Origin: Burkholderia pyrrocinia
GTDB lineage: Bacteria > Pseudomonadota > Gammaproteobacteria > Burkholderiales > Burkholderiaceae
DNA: 64,000 nucleotides
Reading direction: 5' to 3'
Assembly (NCBI RefSeq): GCF_018417535.1
Contig: NZ_CP070977.1
Span: 1,302,001-1,366,000 of the forward strand
Below are positions 8,324 through 16,204 of this stretch, in pieces (positions within the stretch are counted from its first letter, which is position 1; every line of letters starts with the position of its first letter). A program made the translations under genes and the position numbers. The notes beneath the pieces are model-generated. The model did no database searches, had not been told where the DNA came from, and was given only the letters and a program-made list of their open reading frames with translations.

Positions 8324-9886
8324 TCAATGCCCGCCGGCGGCCGCGGCCCCGGCTGCCACGCCCTTGCCCGGCCGCGTCACCCAGACCAGCGGGATGATCA
8401 GCACGAAGATCACCGCCGACAACCAGAAAATGTCGTTCAGCCCCAGCATCGTTGCCTGCGCATTCAGCGTCGCCTCGAGGAACGTGAGCGCTTTCGGCGT
8501 GCCGCCGTCGAGCGCGCCCTGCACGCTGGCGACCGCACTCGCGAAGATCGGGTTGCTCACGCTGCCCTGCTCGGCCAGTTGCGCATGATGCAGGATCGTG
8601 CGGTCGTTCCAGCCGGTGCTCGCGAGCGACGTGCCGACCGCGCCCATGAACACGCGCGCGAAATTCGACAGGCCCGCGGCCGCCGGGATGCGCTCGGGCG
8701 GCAGCCCCGACAGGATGATCGACGTGAGCGGCGTCATGAAGAACGCCGTCGGAATGCCTTGCAGCAACGTGGGCGCCACGAGCGACCACGTATCGACGCC
8801 CGTCGTATAGCGCGAACGCATGAAAAACACGCCGGCAAAGCCGAGAAACGCGAGGGTGACGAGCACGCGCATATCTGACTTCGGCATCACCTTGCCGACC
8901 AACGGTGCGAGAATCACCGCGAAGATGCCGAGCGGCGCGGTCACGAGGCCGGCATTGACGACCGGATAACCGAGCGAGCCCTGGATCCATTGCGGCAGGA
9001 TCACGAGATTGGCGAAAAATACCGCGAACGCAATCGAAATGGCCACCGTTCCGCCGAGGAAATTTCGCTGTGCGAACAGCCTGAGATCGACGATCGGGCG
9101 CGCTTCGGTCAACTCCCAGATCAGGAAGAACAGAAAGCCGACCACCGCCACGATAGTCAGGATCCAGATCGTCGACGAACTGAACCAGTCGAGATCCTTG
9201 CCCTTGTCGAGCATGACCTGCAGCGCGGCGACCCACACGACGAGCGCGATCAGCCCGACCTTGTCGATCGGCAGCTTGCGGGCCGGCGTTTCGCGGTTGC
9301 GATAGAGCGCCCAGATCACGGCAGCGGCGAACAGCCCGACAGGCACGTTGATGTAGAAGATCCACGACCAACTGTAGTTGTCCGTGATCCAGCCGCCGAG
9401 CGCGGGGCCGGCAATCGGCCCGACGGTCGCCGTCATCCCCCACAGCGACAGCGCGCTCGAACTCTTCTCCTTCGGGAACGAAGCGAGCAGCAACGCTTGC
9501 GACAACGGTACGAGCGGCCCGGCCACGGCACCCTGGACGATCCGCGCGGCAAGGAGCACGGTCAGGTTGGGCGCGAGCCCGCAGGCTGCCGACGACAGCA
9601 CGAACAGCAGGATGGCCCAGACGAACAGCTTCACCTGCCCGACCCGCTGCGTGAGCCAGCCGGTCAGCGGGATCGACACCGCGTTGGCCGCCGAGAATAG
9701 CGTGATGACCCATGTGCCCTCGTCGATCGACACGCCGAGATTGCCCGAAATGGTTGGAATCGCGACATTGGCGATCGACGAATCGAGCACGTTCATGAAC
9801 GTGGCAAGCGCCACCGCGAGCGTACCCAGCGCGAAGCTGGCGCCAGTCAGGGGCGCCGGCGCACCCGAACTTTCAGACGGTTTCAT
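8324..9886 (-). CDS. DHA2-family (EmrB-type) MFS multidrug exporter
   Basis: 520-aa, 14-TM proton-coupled exporter. Signature segments: LDSSIANVAIPTISGNLG in TM1, WVITLFSAANAVSIPLTGWL in TM2, motif A-like region near TQRVGQVKLF, and motif C-like GPIAGPALGGWI. The same motifs occur, with many identical stretches (MLDKGKDLDWF, SRYTTGVDTWSL), in the EmrB at 62732, so the two are paralogues. No membrane-fusion (EmrA) or outer-membrane partner is encoded beside this one, only marR downstream. It may act alone at the inner membrane or borrow EmrA and the OMF from the other operon. The substrate is unknown. Confidence 0.92.
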   Translation of the reverse strand: MKPSESSGAPAPLTGASFALGTLAVALATFMNVLDSSIANVAIPTISGNLGVSIDEGTWVITLFSAANAVSIPLTGWLTQRVGQVKLFVWAILLFVLSSAACGLAPNLTVLLAARIVQGAVAGPLVPLSQALLLASFPKEKSSSALSLWGMTATVGPIAGPALGGWITDNYSWSWIFYINVPVGLFAAAVIWALYRNRETPARKLPIDKVGLIALVVWVAALQVMLDKGKDLDWFSSSTIWILTIVAVVGFLFFLIWELTEARPIVDLRLFAQRNFLGGTVAISIAFAVFFANLVILPQWIQGSLGYPVVNAGLVTAPLGIFAVILAPLVGKVMPKSDMRVLVTLAFLGFAGVFFMRSRYTTGVDTWSLVAPTLLQGIPTAFFMTPLTSIILSGLPPERIPAAAGLSNFARVFMGAVGTSLASTGWNDRTILHHAQLAEQGSVSNPIFASAVASVQGALDGGTPKALTFLEATLNAQATMLGLNDIFWLSAVIFVLIIPLVWVTRPGKGVAAGAAAAGGH

Positions 9887-9945
9887 CGGATGTCCCTCTG
9901 ATCAGGCGCCGTGCGAACAGCCGCCGCGGCGTCGAGGAAAATTAA

Positions 9946-9957
9946 CTGACAAGTCAG
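9946..9957. promoter_or_regulatory. palindrome upstream of the DHA2 exporter
   Basis: CTGAC-AA-GTCAG, 60 bp upstream of the exporter start; possible MarR site. It shares the TGAC/GTCA core with the larger palindrome at 10049. Confidence 0.4.
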
Positions 9958-10048
9958 ATAAATGATGGAAAAAAAGCGATCGCCGCGGCCCGCGGGTCTT
10001 GCCCGCACCAACGCCAATCGCTGACTCCGAACTTTCTGCAAAGAATAT

Positions 10049-10068
10049 ATTTGACTATGCAGTCAAAT
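10049..10068. promoter_or_regulatory. 8+4+8 palindromic operator between exporter and SsuA-like gene
   Basis: ATTTGACT-ATGC-AGTCAAAT, perfect 8-bp arms, in the 372-bp divergent gap 9887-10258 that otherwise holds no gene. Size and symmetry suit a MarR dimer. Confidence 0.6.
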
Positions 10069-10258
10069 GCAAGCGGAAGACAAAATGCACGGATCGATCG
10101 CCGGCCAGCGTACGGGCGCGCCCGATCCAGGGTGGCCCCCGCCTCCTTATGCCCGCCAGTCGGATCGATAGCAGAATTTATCGGTTATCGTCTGCCGTCC
10201 CCGTTGGTACGTTTGGCGGCTCGATTCAACGAAATGACCCCAACGAGGAGCACGATTC

Positions 10259-11248
10259 ATGACGTCGATGAACCGCCGCGCGTTCGCGCGCGCGATGCTG
10301 GCCGCAAGCCTCACTGTCGCGGGTGTCCGAGCGCACGCCGAGAACGCGCCTGCCGCACTGCGCATCGGCTACCAGAAATCGTCGACGCTCATCACGCTGC
10401 TCAAGACGCGCGGCACGCTCGAGCAGGCGCTTGCGCCGCTCGGCCTGCGGGTGTCGTGGCATGAATTCGCGAGCGGACTCCCGCTGACCGAAGCGCTCAA
10501 CGTCGGCGCCGTCGATTTCAGCGCCGACGTCGCCGACACGGTCCCGGTCTTCGCACAGGCCGCACATGCGCGTTTCGTGTACGTCGCGCAGGAAGCGCCG
10601 TCGCCGAAGGCACAGGCGATCGTCGTCAAGCAGGACAGTGCCCTGCGCACGCTCGCCGATCTCAAGGGCAAGCGCATCGCGGTCACGAAGGCGGCCGGCA
10701 GCCACTATCTGCTGCTCGCCGCGCTCGCACGTGCGAAGCTCGCGCCCGCCGACGCGGCGATCCACTACCTGACGCCCGCGGACGGCCGCGCGGCATTCGA
10801 GCGCGGCAGCGTGGATGCATGGATCACGTGGGATCCCTATGTCGCGTCGGTCGACCGGAATCCCGACGTACGGATTCTGGCCGACGGCAACGGACTTGCG
10901 TCGTACCAGCGCTACTACCTCGCATCGAGCAGTTTCGCCGCCGCGCGGCCCGACGTCGTGCAGATCCTGTTCGACCAGTTGTCACAGGCCGGCACGTGGC
11001 TGCGCGACCACCCTCAGGAGGCCGCGAATACGCTCGCGCCGATCTGGGGGCTCGACGCGGCGACGATCGAGCGCGCGAACGCGCGACGCAGCTACCTCGT
11101 CCGCGCAGTCGTCGCGCAAAACTTCGGCGAACAGCAGAAGATCGCCGACACGTTCCTCGCGGCCGGACTGCTGCCGGCTCGTGTCGATACGGGACAGGCA
11201 CTGCGGTGGAATTTCGCGGCGAAACGCGCGGATCCGGTCGGCGCGTGA
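10259..11248 (+). CDS. SsuA-like aliphatic sulfonate ABC transporter substrate-binding protein (orphan)
   Basis: 329-aa periplasmic binding protein of the SsuA/TauA (NMT1/THI5-like) group. The N-terminus MNRRAFARAMLAASLTVAGV looks like a Tat or Sec signal ending at AHA-EN. Core motifs are LRIGYQKSSTLITLLK, DLKGKRIAVTKAAGSHYLL and AWITWDPYVAS, as in sulfonate-binding proteins. GAGGAG lies 8 nt before the ATG at 10259. No permease or ATPase gene is adjacent, so it must work with a transporter encoded elsewhere or have another role. It sits between tRNA-Leu copies A and B. The family call is firm; the ligand is unproven. Confidence 0.87.
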   Translation: MTSMNRRAFARAMLAASLTVAGVRAHAENAPAALRIGYQKSSTLITLLKTRGTLEQALAPLGLRVSWHEFASGLPLTEALNVGAVDFSADVADTVPVFAQAAHARFVYVAQEAPSPKAQAIVVKQDSALRTLADLKGKRIAVTKAAGSHYLLLAALARAKLAPADAAIHYLTPADGRAAFERGSVDAWITWDPYVASVDRNPDVRILADGNGLASYQRYYLASSSFAAARPDVVQILFDQLSQAGTWLRDHPQEAANTLAPIWGLDAATIERANARRSYLVRAVVAQNFGEQQKIADTFLAAGLLPARVDTGQALRWNFAAKRADPVGA

Positions 11249-11297
11249 GACCTCGTCGCGCAAGGGACGAATTTTTATCGCTTCGGATGAAATTGTG

Positions 11298-11325
11298 TTG
11301 ACAGACTCCGTCGACACGCTAAAAT
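11298..11325 (+). promoter_or_regulatory. sigma-70 promoter of tRNA-Leu copy B
   Basis: TTGACA (11298-11303), 16-bp spacer, TAAAAT (11320-11325). Nearly identical to the promoter of copy C, including the leader after it. Confidence 0.88.
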
Positions 11326-11356
11326 AGCCGTCTTCGCATCGCAGCAAGCGAAACGT

Positions 11357-11443
11357 GCCCAGGTGGCGGAATTGGTAGACGCACTAGGTTCAGGTCCTAG
11401 CGGTGGCAACATCGTGGAGGTTCGAGTCCTCTCCTGGGCACCA
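11357..11443 (+). tRNA. leu tRNA: tRNA-Leu (anticodon CAG), copy B
   Basis: 87 nt with CCA, identical to copy A at 7475 and copy C at 12788. Anticodon loop TTCAGGT. Upstream, TTCGC/GCGAA can form a leader hairpin just before G1. Confidence 0.97.
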
Positions 11444-11453
11444 TCTGTTTTCT

Positions 11454-11483
11454 AAAAAGGTCGGCTTCTAGCCGGCCTTTTTT
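11454..11483 (+). terminator. terminator B1 after tRNA-Leu copy B
   Basis: GGTCGGC-TTCTA-GCCGGCC stem with A run before and T run after, as in locus A. Confidence 0.9.
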
Positions 11484-11491
11484 CATTTCAA

Positions 11492-11598
11492 GCCCAGGAA
11501 GCAAAGCGCCTGCGCGCTTTGCGCGAGGACTCGAAAGGCTGCGCTTGCAAGCGCAGCCGGGGTCGCGCATGTGTGACCGAGTCCTCTCCTGGGCACCA
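11492..11598 (+). repeat. 107-nt tRNA-like palindromic element, copy B
   Basis: Same element as at 7610: GCCCAGGA start, two strong internal hairpins, CGAGTCCTC...TCCTGGGCACCA end. It differs from copy A by one base (T to C just before GAGGACTCG). Confidence 0.8.
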
Positions 11599-11608
11599 TC
11601 TGTTTTCT

Positions 11609-11636
11609 AAAAAGGTCGGCTTCTGCCGGCCTTTTT
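11609..11636 (+). terminator. terminator B2, duplicate of B1
   Basis: GGTCGGC-TTCT-GCCGGCC followed by T5. After it the sequence (11637-11792) is unique and holds no visible gene. Confidence 0.85.
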
Positions 11637-11792
11637 CCATTTCCGGCGCCGGAAAACCAAGCGCGATCCGGGCCGCGAATTCGAAATATTCAGCGAACGC
11701 AGACGGCACGCATCAAGCACATCGATCACGCATCGGCCCCACCCATCCACCAGCCGGACGACCATCGACACACGACCGCCCGGCCGCCAACG

Positions 11793-12356
11793 TCAGGCGC
11801 CGTTCCAGCGTTTCGCGGCAATCGCGACGCGTTCGCCCAACACTTCGGCCGTCTTTCGATCGCTCTCGAGAATCGCATCGCCGCCCTCGTCCGCGTTTGC
11901 CTGCGCCATCGCACCGAGGAACGACCCGAGCCGATTCAGATCGTTGACCGAACCCTTGCTGTTGTTGTTGCCGGGCATCAGACCGAGGCTGACCCACAGC
12001 ATCTGATGCTGGGCAGCGAAGACAGCCAGTTGCTGCAGCGTCGCCAGCTTGTCGCCGCTTTGCGAAGCCGACACGGTAAAGCCGGCCGCCAGCTTGTCTC
12101 GCCACTTGCCCCAATACTTCGACGATGCGTCCATGAAGCCCTTGAACTGCGCGGACGCGCTGCCCATGTAGGTCGGCGAACCAAAGACGATCGCCTTGGC
12201 ATCGCGCTCCAGGTACTCCCAGTGTTCGTCGATTGCGTCGACAGGGATCAGCTTGACCGACGCGCCGTCGACTTTCTCGACACCACGAGCGACCGCGTCC
12301 GCAATGACGGCCGCATGGCCGTAGCCGCTATGAAAAACCACTGCGATTTCAGACAT
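11793..12356 (-). CDS. flavodoxin/WrbA-like NAD(P)H-dependent oxidoreductase
   Basis: 187-aa FMN-binding flavodoxin-fold protein. Start at 12356 (MSEIAVVFHSGYGHA) because AGGAGTTCCTC stands directly upstream; the frame extends further only as open sequence. The FMN phosphate loop is HSGYGHA, then FGSPTYMGSASAQFKGFMDAS, typical of the NADPH-dependent FMN reductase/WrbA group, and the C-terminal half resembles flavodoxin family proteins. Likely role: two-electron quinone or electrophile reduction in the cytoplasm. It stands alone between tRNA-Leu copies B and C with a palindrome in its promoter region. The exact substrate is unknown. Confidence 0.85.
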   Translation of the reverse strand: MSEIAVVFHSGYGHAAVIADAVARGVEKVDGASVKLIPVDAIDEHWEYLERDAKAIVFGSPTYMGSASAQFKGFMDASSKYWGKWRDKLAAGFTVSASQSGDKLATLQQLAVFAAQHQMLWVSLGLMPGNNNSKGSVNDLNRLGSFLGAMAQANADEGGDAILESDRKTAEVLGERVAIAAKRWNGA

Positions 12357-12393
12357 GAGGAACTCCTTGACGCGGACTATTCCGCAAAAAAAC

Positions 12394-12410
12394 GTTACTG
12401 CGATAGTAAC
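12394..12410. promoter_or_regulatory. operator-like palindrome upstream of flavodoxin gene
   Basis: GTTACT-GCGAT-AGTAAC, perfect 6-bp arms, 38 bp upstream of the start codon. The form fits an HxlR/MarR-type electrophile-sensing repressor, but no such regulator is adjacent. The rest of 12411-12728 has no visible gene. Confidence 0.5.
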
Positions 12411-12728
12411 AGAAATGATCGTGATGCAAACAACTTCGCTTGCGCGTGCCGCGCGCTCCATTGCGGTCGACGACTACACGATGCGCATGGTGCCGCCAAG
12501 CGAGCGAACCATAGCGGCATCCGCTGCGTGCATTCGCGAGCCAGCGTGGCACGACAGGCACCTACCGACAATAATTCGTCTGGCGACGGACTTGAACATG
12601 CGTTCAGGAAATTCGCTCGTTCCTCTCCGGCGGCAATCCTTCGCCTCGGGATCGACCCGGCAGCGATATACGAACGCGGCGAATCCGGCACCCGCCTCTT
12701 TCTCCCCCCAACGACCACGCAAAATCTG

Positions 12729-12756
12729 TTGACAAGCTCTTCGAGCACGCTAAAAT
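12729..12756 (+). promoter_or_regulatory. sigma-70 promoter of tRNA-Leu copy C
   Basis: TTGACA (12729-12734), 16-bp spacer, TAAAAT (12751-12756). Confidence 0.88.
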
Positions 12757-12787
12757 AGCGGTCTTCGCATCGCAGCAAGCGAAACGT

Positions 12788-12874
12788 GCCCAGGTGGCGG
12801 AATTGGTAGACGCACTAGGTTCAGGTCCTAGCGGTGGCAACATCGTGGAGGTTCGAGTCCTCTCCTGGGCACCA
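12788..12874 (+). tRNA. leu tRNA: tRNA-Leu (anticodon CAG), copy C
   Basis: Identical 87-nt gene to copies A and B, with CCA encoded and anticodon CAG. Confidence 0.97.
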
Positions 12875-12884
12875 TCTGTTTTCC

Positions 12885-12914
12885 AAAAAGGTCGGCTTCT
12901 AGCCGGCCTTTTTT
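12885..12914 (+). terminator. terminator C1 after tRNA-Leu copy C
   Basis: GGTCGGC-TTCTA-GCCGGCC with T6. Confidence 0.9.
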
Positions 12915-12922
12915 CATTTCAA

Positions 12923-13029
12923 GCCCAGGAAGCAAAGCGCCTGCGCGCTTTGCGTGAGGACTCGAAAGGCTGCGCTTGCAAGCGCAGCCGGGGTCGCGCA
13001 TGTGTGACCGAGTCCTCTCCTGGGCACCA
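12923..13029 (+). repeat. 107-nt tRNA-like palindromic element, copy C
   Basis: Identical to copy A over 107 nt, with the same acceptor-like ends and hairpins, again between two copies of the same terminator. Confidence 0.8.
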
Positions 13030-13036
13030 CTTATTT

Positions 13037-13066
13037 AAAAAGGTCGGCTTCTAGCCGGCCTTTTTT
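13037..13066 (+). terminator. terminator C2, duplicate of C1
   Basis: GGTCGGC-TTCTA-GCCGGCC with T6; the spacer before it differs from the other loci (ACTTATTTAAAA). The stretch from here to the ROK operator at 13313 shows no gene. Confidence 0.85.
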
Positions 13067-13312
13067 CATTTCCGGCCCTGCATCAACCACACCGCCCCGT
13101 TGATCCACACGGTGTGCCCCCCTTCCCTCGCCATCTTCCAAACGGACAAATCGTCGTCGCTTCCGCGGCGAGTGCGCGCCCGCCACGCGAACTCCAAAGC
13201 TTTCGCCCCCGATTCCGCGACCCATCCCCGTTTCCCGAGGTCCGCCCCGCTATCCGTCATCCACGGCAAAAAACCGGGATTTCCCTAGGCTGACATGTCG
13301 GCGCTCACGCGG

Positions 13313-13339
13313 TTAAATAAATCAACGTGATTTATTTAA
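13313..13339. promoter_or_regulatory. ROK-type operator, 12-bp perfect inverted repeat
   Basis: TTAAATAAATCA-ACG-TGATTTATTTAA. It ends 36 bp before the ROK regulator start. An AT-rich 12+3+12 palindrome is the usual form for NagC/Mlc/XylR-type ROK repressors, so this is very likely the autoregulatory site controlling the whole sugar operon. Confidence 0.8.
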
Positions 13340-13375
13340 TGCGCCACCCAGCGGCGCAACGTGGAAGGAGACACC

Positions 13376-14623
13376 ATGAGAAGCCCGCACATCGGCCAGG
13401 GAAGCAATTCGGCCAACGTGCGCCGTTACAACGAGCGCCTGCTGCTGAAGACGCTGCGCCGCGCAGGCAGCGCGTCGAAGGCCGACCTTGCGCGTCTCGC
13501 GAGCATGACGGGCACGGCGGTCGGCAGCATCATCGCGTCGCTCGCCGACGCGAAGCTGATCGAATTCGCGGGTCGCACCGAAGGCCAGCGCGGCCAGCCG
13601 GCATCGCTGATCCGCCTCGACCCGCGCGGTGCATTCGGCATCGGTGTCCATCTCGACCGGATGCGCATCGAGACGGCGCTCGTCAACTTCGCGGGCGACG
13701 TGCTCGGCCGCCGCTCGCACGACACGCTGCTGCCCCCGCCCGCCGACGTGCTCGATATCGTGCGTCACGACATCGAAGCGATGCAGGCCCTGCTCCCCGA
13801 CCACGAACGCGCCCGCCTGACCGGCGTCGGCGTCGCCCAGCCTTACAACCTCGGCGCGTGGATGCGCGAACTCGGCCTCGCGCCCGACACGTTCCGCGCG
13901 TGGGAAGACGTCGATTTCGCGAGCGACCTCGGGCGCACGCTATCGCTGCCCGTGTTCGGCGAAAACGACGGCAACGCGGCCGCGATCGCCGAGCTGTTCT
14001 ACGGATACGGCCGGCAGTGCGACGATTTCGTCTACCTGTTTATCGGGCCGGCGATCGGCGGCGGCATCGCGATCGACGGCGACTGCCTGCGCGGCGTGAC
14101 CGGCAATGCGGGCGACGTCGCCGTGATTCCCGTGCCGCCGAGCCGGCTGGCGTCCGCGCCGCCGCCGCGCGGCCGGTGGGACATCCTGCTCGCGCGCGCC
14201 TCGCTGCATGCGCTCGTGCGCCATCTGCGCCATCACGGCGAGACGGTCGAGAACCGCGCCGATCTCGAAGCGTGCATCGCCCGCGGCCTGCCGGCCGTCG
14301 ACGAATGGATCGACGACTGCGTCGACGCGCTTGCACCGGCGCTGCGCGCGGTGCTGTGCGTGGTCGATGCGCCGGTGGTCGTGATCGACGCCGATACCGA
14401 CGCGGGCCTGCTCGACGCGGTCACGACGCGCCTGCGCTCGGCGCTGGTTGCCACCGCCCCCGAAGCGCGCGGCACGCCAACGCTCGTGCGCGGCACGTTC
14501 GGCGCCGACGCCGGCGCGATCGGCGCCGCCACGCTGCCGATGTTCTTCAACTTCTCCCCGCGGGCCGGCATCCTCCAGGGCGCCCGCACCGACTCGCAGG
14601 AGGTCAACCATGTCGCGATCTGA
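13376..14623 (+). CDS. ROK-family transcriptional regulator of the sugar ABC operon
   Basis: 415-aa repressor: N-terminal winged helix ([20 protein letters not shown]...[13 protein letters not shown], about residues 15-65) plus a ROK sugar-sensing/kinase-like domain. [16 protein letters not shown] and [14 protein letters not shown] are typical ROK phosphate and sugar-site motifs. The cysteine-rich zinc loop of many ROK proteins is not obvious ([13 protein letters not shown] replaces the usual region). The start at 13376 is set by AAGGAG; the upstream GTG lies inside that ribosome site. The stop overlaps the ABC ATPase start by 14 bp, so the genes are co-translated. Its operator is at 13313. 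Confidence 0.9.
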   Translation: MRSPHIGQGSNSANVRRYNERLLLKTLRRAGSASKADLARLASMTGTAVGSIIASLADAKLIEFAGRTEGQRGQPASLIRLDPRGAFGIGVHLDRMRIETALVNFAGDVLGRRSHDTLLPPPADVLDIVRHDIEAMQALLPDHERARLTGVGVAQPYNLGAWMRELGLAPDTFRAWEDVDFASDLGRTLSLPVFGENDGNAAAIAELFYGYGRQCDDFVYLFIGPAIGGGIAIDGDCLRGVTGNAGDVAVIPVPPSRLASAPPPRGRWDILLARASLHALVRHLRHHGETVENRADLEACIARGLPAVDEWIDDCVDALAPALRAVLCVVDAPVVVIDADTDAGLLDAVTTRLRSALVATAPEARGTPTLVRGTFGADAGAIGAATLPMFFNFSPRAGILQGARTDSQEVNHVAI

Positions 14624-16163
14624 GTCGCCCCGCCCGCTGCTCGAAATGCGCCGGATCAGCAAGACGTTCCCGGCTGTGCGCGCGCTCGACAACGTCAGCC
14701 TGACCGTCTACCCGGGCGAGATTCATTCGCTGATGGGCGAGAACGGCGCGGGCAAATCGACGCTGATGAAGATCCTGTCGGGCGCGTACCGCGCCGACGC
14801 CGGCGGCGAGATCCTGATCGACGGCGAACGCATCGATATCGACGGCCCGCTCGCCGCGCGCGATGCCGGTGTCGCGGTGATCTACCAGGAGCTGTGCCTC
14901 TCGCCGAACCTGACCGTCGCGGAAAACATCTACGTCGGCCGCGAACTGCGGCGCGGCAACCGGCGCTGGGGCACGATCGACCGCGCGGCGATGGCGCGCG
15001 GCTGCCAGGACGTGCTCGCGCGCCTCGGCGCATCGTTCGGGCCCGAAACGCTCGTCGACACGCTGTCGATCGCCGAACAGCAACTCGTCGAAATCGCGCG
15101 CGCCGTGCACACCCGCGCACGCATCCTCGTGATGGACGAGCCGACGACGCCGCTGTCGTCGCGCGAGACCGAGCACCTGTTCCGCCTGATCCGCCAGTTG
15201 CGCGAGGAAGGTCTCGCGATCATCTACATCAGCCACCGCATGGCGGAGATCTACGAACTGTCCGACCGCGTGTCGGTGCTGCGCGACGGCGCGTACGTCG
15301 GCACGCTCGAACGCGAATCGCTGTCGGCAGAGCGTCTCGTCTCGATGATGGTCGGCCGCGACATCTCCGGCTTCTACAAGAAGGAACACGCGCCGTACGA
15401 TCCCGGCCACCTGCTGCTGTCGGTACGCGACATCTCCGACGGCGCGCGCGTGCGCGGCTGCAGTCTCGACCTGCATGCCGGCGAAGTACTCGGCATCGCC
15501 GGGCTCGTCGGCGCGGGTCGCACCGAGCTCGCACGGCTGATCTTCGGCGCGGAGCCGCGCGTGCGCGGCGACGTGAAGCTGGGCGACCGCACGTTCGGCG
15601 CGCACACGCCGCGCGGCGCAATCGACGCGGGCCTCGTCTACCTGACCGAGGACCGCAAACGCCAGGGCCTGTTCCTCGACATGAGCGTGCGCGACAACAT
15701 CAACATCTCGGTGTGCAATCGCGATGCACGGCTCGGCGCGCTCGACCTCGCACGCGGTGCCGAACGTGCGCGCGACGCGATTGCGTCGCTGTCGATCCGC
15801 GTGCCCAACGCGAACGTCAACGTCGGCGCGCTGTCGGGCGGCAACCAGCAGAAAGTGCTGCTGTCGCGCCTGCTGGAGACGAAACCGCGCGTACTGATCC
15901 TCGACGAACCGACGCGCGGCGTCGACATCGGCGCGAAATCCGAGATCTACCGGATCATCAACGAACTGGCCCGCGCCGGTGTGGGCGTGATCGTGATCTC
16001 GAGCGAGCTGCCGGAAATCATCGGCGTCGCGGACCGCGTGCTCGTGATGCGCGAAGGCGAAATCGCGGGCGAACTCGGCGGCCACACGCACACGCCCATC
16101 ACGCAGGAAGCGATCATCGCACTCGCGACCGGCTCGCAGGCCGAGCTCGCCGACGCGCACTGA
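14610..16163 (+). CDS. sugar ABC importer ATP-binding protein (RbsA/XylG type, two NBDs)
   Basis: 517-aa double-domain ATPase of CUT2-class monosaccharide importers. NBD1: Walker [10 protein letters not shown], signature region [15 protein letters not shown], Walker [16 protein letters not shown]2: degenerate Walker [11 protein letters not shown] as usual in this family, EDRKRQGL, signature [15 protein letters not shown], Walker [20 protein letters not shown] precedes the ATG at 14610, which overlaps the end of the ROK gene. It works with the permease (16205) and binding protein (17327). The sugar is not identifiable; the adjoining PfkB kinase and ROK regulator suggest a pentose or hexose. 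Confidence 0.95.
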   Translation: MSRSESPRPLLEMRRISKTFPAVRALDNVSLTVYPGEIHSLMGENGAGKSTLMKILSGAYRADAGGEILIDGERIDIDGPLAARDAGVAVIYQELCLSPNLTVAENIYVGRELRRGNRRWGTIDRAAMARGCQDVLARLGASFGPETLVDTLSIAEQQLVEIARAVHTRARILVMDEPTTPLSSRETEHLFRLIRQLREEGLAIIYISHRMAEIYELSDRVSVLRDGAYVGTLERESLSAERLVSMMVGRDISGFYKKEHAPYDPGHLLLSVRDISDGARVRGCSLDLHAGEVLGIAGLVGAGRTELARLIFGAEPRVRGDVKLGDRTFGAHTPRGAIDAGLVYLTEDRKRQGLFLDMSVRDNINISVCNRDARLGALDLARGAERARDAIASLSIRVPNANVNVGALSGGNQQKVLLSRLLETKPRVLILDEPTRGVDIGAKSEIYRIINELARAGVGVIVISSELPEIIGVADRVLVMREGEIAGELGGHTHTPITQEAIIALATGSQAELADAH

Positions 16164-16204
16164 GCCGCGCTCTTTCATTTGACTCTTACATTCAGGTTAC
16201 CGAA

